64,000 nt of DNA. Source: Apoderus coryli. Lineage: Eukaryota; Arthropoda; Insecta; Coleoptera; Attelabidae. The stretch covers positions 39,133,253 through 39,197,252 of the forward strand of contig OU452199.1 of NCBI GenBank assembly GCA_911728435.2, in the 5' to 3' direction. This document shows, piece by piece, positions 11,850 through 24,359 of this stretch (the first letter of the stretch is position 1; every line of letters starts with the position of its first letter). The translations under genes were made by a program, and so were the position numbers. Below the pieces are notes generated by a model. That model worked only from the letters and a program-made list of their open reading frames with translations. It was not told the DNA's origin and made no database searches.

Positions 11850-12352
11850 TTTTTTATTTGGGTTTTAGGTTCTTGAAAACAAATTTTCTTTTCTTTTTAA
11901 TTTTTAGCGAAAAGTTACATTTCACTTGTCTAACTTTATTACAACGTTTCGGCGATGGTTTATCGCCTTCTTCAGGTCATTCGATTAGTTTTTTTTTACA
12001 GTATATTAGCAAAATTTTTAAACTGTATTGTGTTTGTAAACGTGATGTCCTGCGAAATATATGTATTTTTATGTAATAAATACTAATAGAATGACCTGAA
12101 GAAGGCGATAAACCATCGCCGAAAAGCAGTGGGTACTTTTATTAGGAAGCCACTTAATAAAAAATGGATGTGAAGAAATTTTTTTAGATTGTCAAGAACA
12201 CGTTAAAATACGGGTTTCGTAAGGTAATTCTTATTTTTTTTATTTTTAAAAATTATGCCCCATTCACTACTCGTAATAAAGTTGTAACTTTTCGCTAAAA
12301 ATTACAAAAAAAGAAAATTTGTTTTCAAGAACGTAAAACCCAAAGAAAAAAA
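11850..12352. mobile_element. Inverted-repeat relic with Penelope-type hammerhead-like motifs
   Basis: 11855-11950 and 12270-12350 are inverted copies (sharing TTCTTGAAAACAAATTTTC and TTTTTAGCGAAAAGTTAC). Inside are two facing copies of a CTGAAGA-hairpin-GAAA motif: minus strand about 11985-11945, where GGCGAT pairs with ATCGCC before GAAACG, and plus strand about 12091-12125 with the same stem. This motif order resembles the hammerhead core found at the termini of Penelope-like retroelements (family knowledge). No coding remains. Confidence 0.5.
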
Positions 12353-14180
12353 TAAAAACATTAAAAGGAAAAATGGTTCAAGAACTTAAAAAAAAAAGAA
12401 AGATGTATGTTTTATCTTGTTTTAGAGATACCATCACAGAAACCCTCGTAGTACACTTACATTTAGTACTAAGTAAATCAAAACCAAATCCTCTCCAACA
12501 CCAATAATTTGTAATAATATTAGCAGCTAATACCAAGAAGGATGCTGCATTTTATGTTCTCCATAGAGAGATATAATACGTACATACCCGGCTCTCCAGT
12601 TACCCTTTAGCGAAAGATTTATCGACCGAAATAAGGGATGTAGCGAGTTGCGTCGGCCGACGGAAGGTTGCAAGGTTCGCTTCTATATGAAGGCTTTGGA
12701 CCACTTCTCTCCTCCACTATAATGATGAAGTGGACTCGAAATGACGCCGTGATATTAGAGTTGCGCTATTTCCTAATCCTTTATTTGAGCAGCTGTTTAA
12801 AAGGGTATATGAAAGTTGAGGCAGTGGTGTGGCAATTATAGCACAACAAATTAGGAGTTAAAATAATTGAAAAACTTTACACTATATTTGTTGTTTTATC
12901 CAATATTTTCAGTGAAGATTTATATATATTTATACAAATAAAAGAAAACAAACAAAAACTTTCAAAGTCAACTCCACAAAAAACTTTAGTTATATAAAGG
13001 AAACTAGTTTCGGCTCAACAAGCCATCTTACAAAAACATCTGTGTAGGTACAGAAAAAATATCAAACATGAATAACATTACACGAAGAAAACAAACAAAC
13101 ACCTTTGTTGAGTAAATAAATAAATAAAAAAATACATATAAATATATTTATACGTTTTAAAATGAAAACACCTTTTGAGAAATATAGATTTGAGTTTTTG
13201 GAGAGTCATAAAGATTGATATGCCACATTTTATAAGATACTCAAGAGAATTATGAATTTAAAAGTTAGCCAATTACGAATTTCGTGTTGGAAATATAAGA
13301 AAAAAATATCAAAGAACATTTAACTTCAGTGAAGATTTTTTGACGTAAAAAAATCACACCGATAATTTTTTTAGCCGTCAAACTATTTTTTTATACAAAC
13401 AAATGATTTGTTGTCAAAAATGAGGGACAGTTAGCAACAGTCAGCATGACTTATGATTTCGTTGTTTCTGTCAACAGTTTTTGGAAAAAACTCGAATGTA
13501 CATGTCTACGTTGAAAACCATGTTCGTAATCCATGCTGACACTCATTTATGAATATGATGAAATTTAGTCCGGAATCCAAAAATTCTCTCCGACACTCTG
13601 CTAATGCTACATTACATGCCTCTAATCCTGTCAGAGATTTAAACACAAATCTGTAGTTGCATTTTATAAACGATATTTTCACAGATTTCTTTTTGCATTT
13701 GCTGCGCTTTCTATCACCAAGTGCAGAGGTGTAAGATGGATAATAGATTATTATTATTATTTATTTGAACTTTAGCATAGCAAATTAGGTACCAAACATT
13801 TTTTTGTCTCATATTTATGATCTCGTGTTGTGATTCATCCTAGAGAGATTGTCAATCAGAGCATACTATGACTTACGTAGGATAATTACATGCATTTTGG
13901 CTGTAGGTAGCATGTTATAGCTAGCAGTGATTGTATTAATTTAATATGAGAGATTCGATATCGATGTATATGTATTATATGGCAGAAGCACAATGTTAGA
14001 GCAGCCATTATAATTTACTGTACCAGATAGAGACCATGCTCTAGTTTACAGAGGTAATTACTAGTGATATATCATAATAACAGAATATACGAACGGTTGT
14101 TTTGAGTTAAGGGTATGATTTATATTTGCAACGAGATATATTGATTGTATGATCCATTCTGTCAAAAAAAAAACGACATA
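12353..14180. other. Largely unassigned intergenic DNA
   Basis: AT-rich, no supported gene. The only recognised piece is at about 12945-13030, whose minus strand carries GGCTTGTTGAGCC-GAAACTAG, a relative of the hammerhead-like motif at 20.8 kb. The two loci share about 90 bases. Confidence 0.4.
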
Positions 14181-14181
14181 T

Positions 14182-14400
14182 ACAGGGTGATTTAGCTAAG
14201 TGTTTCATTAGAAGTTTTCGGAGAAAAAATTAATATGCTGATTTGAAACTCTCTACAATTAGATGAGAAGGAAAGAGTTTCTTTTTAACAATATTTTCAA
14301 GATCGCGGCACTTTCGGTTCTAACGGAAGTTGATATGAAATTGCGTTTTTTTTGAACAATATCTGAATGGGTCTGTCAGACCAGTTTTGTGACATAAATA
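14182..14400 (+). mobile_element. CAGGGTGATT MITE with an ACTT-CGGT palindrome
   Basis: Begins ACAGGGTGATTTAGCTAAG and contains TTAGAAGTTTTCGGAGAAAAA, then CGGCACTTTCGGTTCTAACGG. The same order occurs inverted at 63345-63522 (ACAGGGTGATTCAGCTAAC on the minus strand) and in a related copy at 60.1 kb. Non-autonomous. The right end was not defined. Confidence 0.5.
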
Positions 14401-14989
14401 CCACGTCACCAGCTAAGGGTTAATATTATATTTCGTTTAAGTTGTTGCTAATACATTCTCCTCAGCTACTTCTGTATACATTTCAGTCTTTAATAAATAA
14501 TTCGATATAGTCTGGCATTTATGTATCCACATTTCTATCTTTTCCAGCAATAAAGATCTACCCGATCGTTGTTACCATTTATTTCACACACAGTGTACCT
14601 GATATTTACACAAAACATAAACGTAAAGCCGATATAACACTATGATGGTAGACCATTATCAAATAACAATCCATGCTCGTCGAGAACGGTGGCTGGGTGG
14701 AAATTGGTGCAAATCAACAAGTATTATCCTCACAAGTGGAAAATGGAACTTAATACTGTTTACATTCAACGTTTCATATTATGGATGTGCTAAATATGTT
14801 CTGGAGGACGCAAAATACGTTTAGTGTATCGTGTTTAGAAAATTAAATGAATACATTGAGATTCAAGAAGCAATTTATCTAGAATCATTGTGGTACCGCA
14901 GAGTGGATAACTATAATGCTTATCGTTGTTTGCCTACTATATGAAATTTTGATATTATAGAAGGTGTCCCAGTTTTTTTCGGCAAACTT

Positions 14990-15965
14990 TAAGCTTAGCT
15001 TCTACAGCTAAAAAAATCGTGTATGGTTTACAAGAAAACACCAGTTGAAAGTCGTTTATTGTATTTTAGTTTCTGCCGAAGTTAACTTGATATAAATCGA
15101 GATATCTCGATAGCGCAAAAAGATATTGAAATAAAACAACTCTATCTGCATTAGTCATCGACCATTAGTAGATTTTTGTAGAATAATTTTTTCTCGAATC
15201 TCATATAGTTTACAAGAAAACACCAGTTGAAATTTGTTTATTGTATTTTCGTTTCTGCAGAAGTTAACTTGATATAAATCAAGATATCTCAATAAAGCAA
15301 AAATATATTGAAATAAAACAACTTTATCTGGGTTAGGCATTGACCATTAGTTGATTTTTATAAAATAATTTGTTCTCGAATCTCGAATAGTTTGCGAGAA
15401 GACACCAGTTGAAATTTGTTTATTGTATTTTAGGTTCTCCAGAAGTTAACTTGAAGTAAATCAATATATCTGGATAACGCAAAAAGATATTAAAATAAAA
15501 CAAATTTATCTGCATTAGACATCGACCATTAGTCGATTTTTGTAGAATAATTTTTTCTCAAATCTCGAATAGTTTACGAGAAGACACCAGTTGAAATTTG
15601 TTTATTGTATTTTAGTTTCTCCAGAAGTTAACTTGAAGTAAATCAATATATCTGGATAACGCAAAAAGATATTAAAATAAAACAAATTTATCTGCATTAG
15701 ACATCGACCATTAGTCGATTTTTGTAGAATAATTTTTTCTCAAATCTCGAATAGTTTACGAGAAAACACCAGTTGAAATTTGTTTATTGTATTTTAGATT
15801 CTGTAGAAGTGAACTTGCTATAAATCGAGATATCTGGATAACGCAAAAAGATATTGTAATGAAAACCAATTTATCGGCATTAAGCGTTGACCATTAGTCC
15901 GATTTTTGTAAAAGAAACTTTTCTCGAATCTCGAATGATTCACGAGAAAACAGCACCTGAGATTG
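14990..15965 (+). repeat. 182-bp satellite-like tandem array, forward orientation
   Basis: About 5.3 units. The landmark CCAGTTG occurs at 15041, 15223, 15405, 15587 and 15769, a strict 182-base period, with a decayed sixth occurrence near 15953. Each unit contains the perfect palindrome CGAGATATCTCG or a variant of it, GAAGTTAACTTGATATAAATC, CGACCATTAGT and TTTACGAGAA. The ORF at 15155-15340 is just repeat sequence. The same unit occurs inverted at 18.87-20.26 kb, on the far side of the first KH exon. Confidence 0.9.
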
Positions 15966-16039
15966 AACATATATGTGAGGAGTTTTGTGGAGCTGACGTC
16001 GGCGTCGTTTGATTTATAAAATATTACAAATATCTACAT

Positions 16040-16600
16040 AACTAATAGCATCGTAAAAATGCTGCGGTCCCACGACCCGTAGATCCACGGGCCAGGCTGC
16101 GCCAGGTCACGATTGGATTTATGGTTATGAGCCAGAAAGAAAATGCCAATCGGCAGAGTGGGTGTTACAATGTGAATAAAAGCCAACAAAAGTTGTTTGA
16201 TCCCGAAGTGTAAAAAACAAATAGTGGCGTGCTCTTTGACGAAAAACGGTCATGTCGCAACTAAGGCTCTTCTAGAAGACCGTTAATTCAACGTGGTATA
16301 CGACCATTTGTTTGCTCGAAGTTTTCGGTAAATTGAGAGAAACCAATCCAAAACGAGGAATCGTATTGCATCAGGACAATGGGAGCTCACAGACATCAGT
16401 TGACACCCAATGATTTCTTCTTATTCCCACTAATTAAAGATAACTGCGTGGACAACGATTTTCATCGCTCTAAGCGAATGAGGTCTTCAAAAGCCATGTT
16501 TTATAGATATCATCTTCTGACTGGACAAAGTGCTTTGAAGGGTGGTTTCATCGTATGCAAAAGTGTGATCTTAAAGTAGAATATTTTGATAGGCAATCAA
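16040..16600 (+). pseudogene. Mariner-type transposase remnant
   Basis: Short frames along the plus strand spell pieces of one mariner transposase in order: a WIYGYEPE segment (about 16115), a region around GHVATKAL (about 16250), RNRIALHQDN (about 16358), and LTPNDFFLFPLIKDNCV (16399 on), which holds the final catalytic aspartate region. The end is a degenerate tail before a stop at 16577-16579. Frameshifts separate every block and the N-terminal DNA-binding region is unrecognisable. Mariner transposases cut and paste at TA sites; this copy cannot. It sits just upstream of the first KH exon, inside the upstream intron. Confidence 0.75.
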
Positions 16601-16822
16601 AATATTTTTGATAAAATTAATTCGTTTATTCTTTCTATTCTCAATACATAAATAGCAACCCTCGTATCTACACAAAATATAATCTTTGCGTAGGTACAGA
16701 CTGTGTTTAGAGAATAAGGGAATCATCATAACAAAGAGAGATAGTACTCAAAATAGAGGTAGTTTAAAAATCATTTGAAAATCCTCACCAATAAAAGTTA
16801 ATTTTGTCTCCTTTTGTTGCAG

Positions 16823-16923
16823 AAAGTAAATCCAGTGAAAGCAGAAGGATGGTAGATATTACCCGAGACAAACCGATCAAGGTCGCTGTTAGAGTTGTTG
16901 TGCCTGTCCGAGATCATCCAAAG
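16823..16923 (+). CDS. qkr58E: KHDRBS/qkr58E-type RNA-binding protein, exon a (start of KH/STAR core)
   Basis: A 101-base exon. The acceptor is a pyrimidine-rich TTTTGTTGCAG ending at 16822 and the donor is AAG|GTACGT at 16923/16924. The reading frame enters in phase 1 (two bases complete a codon) and leaves in phase 0. It encodes SKSSESRRMVDITRDKP followed by IKVAVRVVVPVRDHPK, the N-terminal edge of the KHDRBS/STAR KH domain. These proteins (Sam68, SLM and fly qkr58E) bind U/A-rich RNA as dimers in the nucleus and control alternative splicing. The exon joins in phase to 49898. Upstream coding exons (the Qua1 dimer region) were not found in the window. It lies between two inverted 182-bp arrays. 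Assignment to the family is firm; the exact paralogue is not. Confidence 0.92.
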
Positions 16924-17039
16924 GTACGTTTGTATTTTATTATTTTATGGATTAGAGAATTTATGCATACCTATATTTACCTAGTTTCCGAAAAGTACGA
17001 ATATAAAATAATAAAAACTACCAGTAACTTTTAAAACCT

Positions 17040-18860
17040 TGCAAAGGTGTAATAAGCTCGGAAAATCCTTAATGTAAGTAGGTATATAGGCCCGAAATTG
17101 AGTACAATAGGGCAGCAAATTTGCAGAAGGACAGCATTAAATCTTTTTGAGATGTAAATTCCTAGTTTATTATCTCTAAACAGTGTTGCCAATTTTATCA
17201 CCGAACATATAAGGGAATAGAAGGTTCACTTTGGCGCGGTTCTTTATTTTCGTTCAATCAAAGTCTTGCCGACTGCAGCTGTAAGCAGTAATCAATTTGA
17301 AATTACGACGTCTACCGCTGACTCGATTATTTAAGCGACAGAAGCCAAACACTTTATATGTCAAATATCAACATCACCATCTTTATCTTTACTCTCCATT
17401 TTGTTTCTGCAAACATGCGCGATTTAAGTCGTAATTAATCTTGGTTGATTGCTTCCTCTATAAGAAGCATTCATGACATTAACAATTTCATCAAATGAGA
17501 AAAAGCCGCAAAATTTATGCATTGACTTTAATAAAATCAAAAATTTGAAATACATGAATTTGTATGTGAATATTAATTAATATATGAATATGTTTAAAAA
17601 AATCGAAAGTTTTTCTTTGTTCTTCCAGTTTTCAACAAATGGTAACAACCAATCTTTAATTTTTTATTTTACAATGTTAAAAAATGTTTAGAATTAATGG
17701 TACTATATAACGTCGTTAAACCACTGGTGATGATAATAATACTTCACGAAACATGCATGGTTATTTTTAATGTTCGAACAAATATAGATACTGAATTCAT
17801 TTGTTTGAAAGACAAATTTGTCCTTAATCATTATTCCCTACTATTGTTTTATTAAAATAATGAATGCTATTTGACAAAATTATCCCTCTGTACAAAAGCT
17901 AATACAAACATGAAAAACATATTCTTTTTATCTTCTTGCAATCGCGAAATATTATCAATTTGAGAGTTAAGTGAGAAATTAATCTTATATGATACTATTG
18001 CCAATGATAATTTTGACAGTTTTATGTTCCTATTATAAAAAGATGAGAAAAGATCTCAGTTGTGAATGGTTTCTGCCATTAAAAGCCTTGATATTCTATT
18101 AAAATTACTTCTTGTTTACAATTTTGTGCCACAATATCACAACCATAAATACCTATTGTGTTTCATTGAAAAATAGACGTGTATATATTTTCCATAAATA
18201 AATCTCTGCCGCGTCCTGTATAAAGGACGATCGTCAATTTCAAATCTTCTGATATCAGTTACAATCCATAAATACGATCTAAAGAAAAAAACTAGTTTGT
18301 TGTGAATAAAAATACACCTGAATGTCATAGACCCATTCCACAGTTAAAGTCTATAGTTAATATTCGATGCCCATTCCTTTTAGTAAAATACCTAAACTAT
18401 ATTATACCGTTGCCTATAATAAAACTCGTAGGCCATAAATTGTCCTAAAATTTACCACTCATTTGCAGTGTCATCTTGTCTTTACACCAGAGCTGGATGG
18501 TTAAAAGTCATCCGTTATAAATTCATCTATTCATCGTGGATTTTCTCTGTCACATCTTAGGTCTGTTCTACTCTTCAGTAACTATAAATTAAAATATATA
18601 CAAAGATCTATAGGAAAATATAAGTTCCATAAGGCCATAAAGCAACATAAAAGATCAGCCAGACTTCGAAATATAACCTCACGTGCACTAGTCAAACATT
18701 ATAGAGGACGCGGACACAAAATTTTCTTCGGAAATTCCAAGTTGATTGTTAATACACCCTTGTTTTATCAACATAAAGTCAGAGAGTCAATACATATCTT
18801 CAAGCAACCAATAAAAGTAATTAGAAATATACCTGATATATTGCTAAAGAGTCGATACTT
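17040..18860. other. Intronic stretch without recognisable features
   Basis: AT-rich DNA between the KH exon and the inverted 182-bp array. Shadow ORFs only; no repeat or protein similarity recognised. Confidence 0.45.
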
Positions 18861-18869
18861 TACACAAAT

Positions 18870-20260
18870 ATACTTATTTTAGTTCAATATCTTTTTGTGT
18901 TTTCGAGATATCTCGATTTATATCAAGCTAACTATGCAGAAACTAAAATACAATAGACAAATTTCAACTGGTGTTTTCTCGTAAACTATTCCAGATTCGA
19001 GAAAAATGAATTCTACAAATATCGACTAATGGTTGATGTATAATGACGATAAATGTGTTTTATTTCAATACCTCTTTGCGTTATCAAGTTATCTCGATTT
19101 ATATCAAGTTAATTTCTGCAGAAACTAAAATACATTAAACCAATTTCAACTGGCGTTTTCTCGTAAACCATTCGCGAATCGAGAAAAATTTATTCCTCAA
19201 GAATCCACTAATGGTCGATGTCTAATTTGTCTTATTTCAATATCTTTTTGTGTTATCGAGTTATCTCGATTTATATCAAGTTAACTTCCACAGACACTAA
19301 AATACAATAAACAAATTTAAACTGGTGTGTTCTCGTAAACGATTCGAGATTCGAGAAAAAATTATTCGACAAAAATTGACTAATGGTCGATGCCTAATGC
19401 AGATAAAGCTGTTTTATTTCAATATCTTTTTGTGTTATCGAGTTATCTCGATTTATGTCAAGTTAACTTCCACAGACACTAAACTACAATAAACAAATTT
19501 AAACTGGTGTGTTCTCGTAAACGATTCGAGATTCGAGAAAAAATTATTCGACATAAATTGACTAATGGTCGATGCCTAATGCACATAAAGCTGTTTTATT
19601 TCAATATCTTTTTGTGTTATCGAGTTATCTCGATTTATGTCAAGTTAACTTCCATAGACACTAAACTACAATAAACAAATTTAAACTGGTGTGTTCACGT
19701 AAACGATTCGAGATTCGAGAAAAAATTATTCGACAAAAATTGACTAATGGTCGATGCCTAATGCAGATAAAGCTGTTTTATTTCAATATCTTTTTCCGTT
19801 ATCGAGATATCTCGATTTATAGCAAGTTAACTTCCACAGACACTAAAATACAATAAACAAATTTAAACTGATGTGTTCTCGTAATCGATTCGAGATTCGA
19901 GAAAAAATTATTCAACAAAAATTGACTAATGGTCGATGCCTAATGCAGATAAAGCTGTTTTATTTCAATATCTTTTTGTGTTATCGAGTTATCTCGATTT
20001 ATGTCAAGTTAACTTCCACAGACAGTAAAATACAATAAACAAATTTAAACTGATGTGTTCTCGTAAACGATTGGAGATTCGAGAAAAAAATATTCCACAA
20101 AATTCGACTAATGGTCGATGCCTAATGCAGATAAAGTTGTTTTATTTCAATATCTTTTTGCGTTATCGAGATATCTCGATTTATATAAAGTTAACTTCTG
20201 CAGTAACTAAAATACAATAAACAAATTTCACATAGTATTTTCTCGTAAACCATCCAAGTT
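18870..20260 (-). repeat. 182-bp satellite-like tandem array, inverted orientation
   Basis: About 7.5 units that are the reverse complement of the 15.0-16.0 kb array. The landmark ACTGG/ACTGA occurs at 18967, 19149, 19321, 19503, 19685, 19867 and 20049. Spacing is 182 bases except for one 172-base step. Units 3 to 5 are very similar to each other (TTAAACTGGTGTGTTC), indicating recent local amplification. Confidence 0.9.
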
Positions 20261-22440
20261 TAACCTAATTCTCAACATATACGTTATACCACTTCACCAC
20301 ACCAGTTTTCCTAATCTCGACGTGTGTTTCGCTAACACTGTTAGCATTCTTGTTAAACATTCTGTATGTTCCAGATCCTTACATTTTATTTATACGAGTG
20401 ATGCCAAGTTAGCTAAATGGGTTTCGTGGTTGTTAAAACTTAAAGTTACTTAAGAGTGCCTTAATGAGATTGCAGGCGTAGATATTATCTTGAAAACTGT
20501 TCCATGTGTGGAAGCATAACATTTAGGTAGGGTTGAACATACACGGTGAGAGAGCTTTTTCTTAATCAAAAAGTTGATATTTAATATTATTAAAACTATG
20601 AAGATGCAAGGATTAAACTTTGGAGCGCAAATAGTTTCAGTTCATAGTACATCAATAGAAAAAAGAGTCTCACGATAAACTGCCTGCGATAAATTTCGCA
20701 GAACACAGTCCTTAAATGAAGTGGAGTGTCAATATCAAATAAAATAAAACAAACAAAACTTCAAAGTCAACTCAACAAAGTGTTTAATTAAAAATAATCG
20801 CAAACTAGTTTCGGTTGAAGCCATCATCAGTCCTAAAATTAAGAAAGAGAATTATATGAAGTTTTGTTTTAGTTTTTCAAAAATGCGGCAATTTAGGCAA
20901 ATAATTACAAAATGCAGGTAGACCTATATAGTTGCCTATTTTAAACGAAAAATTTTATATGTATAGCAGTGCTTTCATTTTAGAATTTGCCACCCAGAAT
21001 AACTTTTCATTCAAGTATAGAGTAGACTTTCGGTGTTTTTCAGGAGGAACTTCAAAAGCATTGATGGTTGAGTTCCAACTCCAGTCACCACAATTTTATA
21101 ATTTCATCCCCTGTCTTGTGACATCATTTTAAGCAGCTTGAAATATCTTATCCGTATACCAAAAATAAATGAAAGTGTTCGGTCCGTTTCTGAGATAAAG
21201 GCATGAAAAGCATAGTAAACAACAAAGTACAATAAGATAGCAAAAAAAAATAGGAATAGCAAAAATTCCACCAACAAAGTTCTTCCTCAAAAGAAAAATC
21301 GACGTTTTTTTGCTGAAAATCATGTCTAGTTCCACTAACAAATTAGCTAACTAGACTAGGCCCCCTAAATAATTAACTACGTCACTGTATTTTTATTGAC
21401 TGTATCTATTAAAAGCTCCTTTAGTATTTTTTGTTTAAAAAAGTTAATTTATATAGTAAATTTCGATGATTCTCGAAAATCTTCCTGTATCTCGAAAAGT
21501 AAACAATTGATAACAAAGCTATTGCTTATCGTTAGTTTAATACAAATATAGGTTATGATATCCTGACTACTTCTTTTCTATCTCATCTGGCTTTCGAGAT
21601 AGGTAACCTGCCAAATCATTGAATATGGGACAACCTGTATAATAAGTTCCAACTCCACTGCAAGGAAGAACTGTTTGTTCAAATTAATTTTCGAGGCAAC
21701 ATATAAATCAAAATAACGAGTAAACTCCTCTAAGTACCACTGAATTTAGTTCACAGTGGGTCAGATTAAGATGAACTATGTTCTATTTATAGATTATATT
21801 ATGTACGAGTATATTCCAAACTTTTTCACACAATATGCTACCTATATTACCGTAACATCCTCCTCCTATCTTATTATTACTCTATTCCCTTTTGCCCACT
21901 CCAAACATCTAATTTGAGTTTCTCAAAAAAGTTTTGAAATTACTCGAATTTAATTTGATCTTCGACAAAGTACAAATAATTGGAGAAAACCTTGTAATCA
22001 GAAAGAGGCTCAATTTTTCCTAGCTTTTTACATTTTGAGGTCTATAAAGTTGAGAGTATATCCCAAACTTTATTTAGCATCACTGACCAATGGCGTACGT
22101 ACCGATATTATTTTATTTGATAGGTGGGTATCTTTGTAATTATATTTAAAATTTTCAACATAAAATCAAAATCACGTTATTTTCTGCTGTTATGGCAAAG
22201 ACTTTAACCAGAATTTAACTTAACATTTCATACAGCGTGTTTCAGAAAACATGAGCCATGGCGCAAGATTCCTTATGTAAACATAAAATATTATTTTTCT
22301 TGTCAACATAGGGATGATTCAGCTTCGTTTGGTAGCTATAAAAAAGTTTTACGTATGGGATTTTAAATTTCTCCAAAACGATTGTCCCAATCTCAAAGAA
22401 ATTTATAGTACATAAGTCAGTACACATTTCATAGCTACAA
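20261..22440. other. Intronic stretch with one short Penelope-type motif
   Basis: No gene recognised. At 20838-20805 the minus strand reads CTGATGA, a short GGCT-containing hairpin, then GAAACTAG, the same family as the motif at about 13.0 kb. Around 20310 a CGACGTGTGTTTCGC / CTAACACTGTTAGC hairpin recurs at 39.07 kb. Confidence 0.45.
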
Positions 22441-23850
22441 AAAATGTGGACAGCTTCACTAGTGCATACGAGCTATCACTTAACTAATTTTGTGAAAGTT
22501 ACAATAATTACACCTTCAAAATGCTTGATGATCTTGAGAGGACTACAAGTTGACACAATCTATACAGATTTCACGAAGGCCTTTGACAAGCTGGATCACA
22601 CGATTGTTCTGCAAAAGATGAACAACATTGTCTTTTTCAGATCCTACCTATGTGAGCGTAGGCTCCTTGTAGAGTATAATGGATTCAGGTCTGTGGAATT
22701 TTCGGCAAGCAGTGGCGCGCCGCAGGGGAGTAACTTGGCTCCTTTAATTTTCTCCATATTTGTTAATGATATGGGGTTGAATTTGACTAGCAAATTCTTG
22801 TTATTTGCAGATTATTTTAAGTTGTATCGGGTAATACGTCATGAATGTGACTGCAATTACAGGAAGACTTATGCGGAACTGCAGAATTGGTGTCTGATCA
22901 ACAAATTACCTCTTAAAGTTAACAAGTGCAGAGTGATGACTTTTTCTAAGCGACAGTTCCCTGTTCGTTTTGAATATATCCTCGCATGTGCTGCTCTGGA
23001 ATTGGCACACGAAACTAGGGATCTTGGTGTATTGGTTGACAGTAGGTTATCTTTTGATCAGCACATAGAGGAATTAACACAGAGTGCACTTCGTTCTTTG
23101 GGTTTTCTCCTAAGAACCACATCTAAATTTCGGAACATCAATTGTCTAAAGGCACTGTATTTCTCTTTGGTTAGATCTAAGTTAGAATATGCCTCGATTA
23201 TGGTCACCAATTTATCAGGTCCACGTGAATAGAATCGAACGTGTCCAAAGAAAATTCTTAAAATATCTATTTTTCAAGGATCTACTTTCCGGTACGGGGG
23301 TATGATCATACTATATTGTTACAGAATTATGAATTCCAATCACTCTCACAGCGTAGGATATTCGCGTATCAGTTGTTAATCTTCAAAATAATCAATTCTT
23401 TTATTGACAGTCCTCAACTACTGAGCCAGGTAAATTTCCGTGTCCCCCAATACAACTCGCGCCTCATTAACATATTTAATGTTCCACATCACAGAACAAA
23501 TTATGAGACTAGCGCTCCAGTGTCAAGAGCTTGCACATTGACCAACAAATACAACTTCCATAGCGAACTAGATTTTTTCAGTAATAATGTTCCTCAGTTT
23601 GTCAGTTTGTGGCTAACCTGCATAGATGTATGGCCAATCTAAATAGCATATAAGTTGTGTATGTTGAACCTAATTTATTGAAGGATGGGCATTCTGGTAT
23701 TCGAATAGGTTTAGTTTTAGTTAGTAGTGTATCATTTATTGTATAAGTGCATAGTAATTTAAATTTGTATTATTTGGTATCATTTGTTAATTGTCTTGTA
23801 ATTGGGCGTAAGCCTTTTAGGCAATAAAGGTTTATTATTATTATTAAAAC
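22440..23850 (+). pseudogene. 5'-truncated LINE of the same family as the 2.7-5.6 kb element
   Basis: The frame from 22444 enters the reverse transcriptase shortly before catalytic motif A (IYTDFTKAFDKLDH), then SGAPQGSNLAPLIFS and LLFADYFKLYR, where the usual FADD reads FADY, so one catalytic aspartate is lost. The thumb region follows (DLGVLVDSRLSFDQH, YFSLVRSKLEYAS). The frame breaks near 23205 and resumes at 23316-23642. The 3' UTR contains TTGTAATTGGGCGTAAGCC and ends in an ATT repeat (about 23820-23848), matching the first LINE. Everything upstream of the RT is gone. Confidence 0.82.
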
Positions 23851-24101
23851 AATACATCATCTCACGAAATAAAAAATCAACCATAAAGCTGCGAAACGTC
23901 GTATTGTTTATAAGCAAGACATTTACTTATTTGATATCCTTATAAGCCATAATTCATCGTTTAATATTTTAATTACTTTTCCAAATGTAAACAACTTTTA
24001 CCGTGTACGAGATCCTAATAATAATAATTAGTCTTGGACTGTTTATCATTATTTTACACCTCTTAATTTTTTACATTGTGATATTTCTTTTCCCTTTAAG
24101 T

Positions 24102-24230
24102 CAGGCCACACATCAAGGAAACTGGAAACGTGAAATACGAAATATGAAATCTGAAACATGAAATATGAAATACGAAACAGAAAGTTTGTGCTTCATCGAT
24201 GCACAAACCAGAATCAAATAATTTGTTTCA
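24102..24230 (+). mobile_element. hAT-type MITE left end
   Basis: Begins CAGGCCACACATCAAGG, followed by a run of GAAATATGAAA-type repeats and GCTTCATCGATGCAC. It is nearly the same as the left end of the element at 24794. No right end is attached here. Confidence 0.5.
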
Positions 24231-24359
24231 GTTAGCAATGGACACTGATGACGATGCAGTTATAACCACATTATTATTATCAAAAAACAAAAATAAATCA
24301 AAACGAAAGAAATTACATTACCATAGAATAATAACTATAGATAAGAAGGGTCAGTAGAT

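Noticed and set aside
1067..16822. Upstream KHDRBS exon coding for the Qua1 region
   Set aside because: No plausible donor-flanked frame ending in phase 1 with Qua1-like sequence was found; only transposon sequence was recognised.
15000..20260. Regularly spaced repeats that could suggest a CRISPR-like array
   Set aside because: The 182-bp units are directly adjacent with no unique spacers, in a eukaryotic intron; this is a satellite-like tandem repeat.
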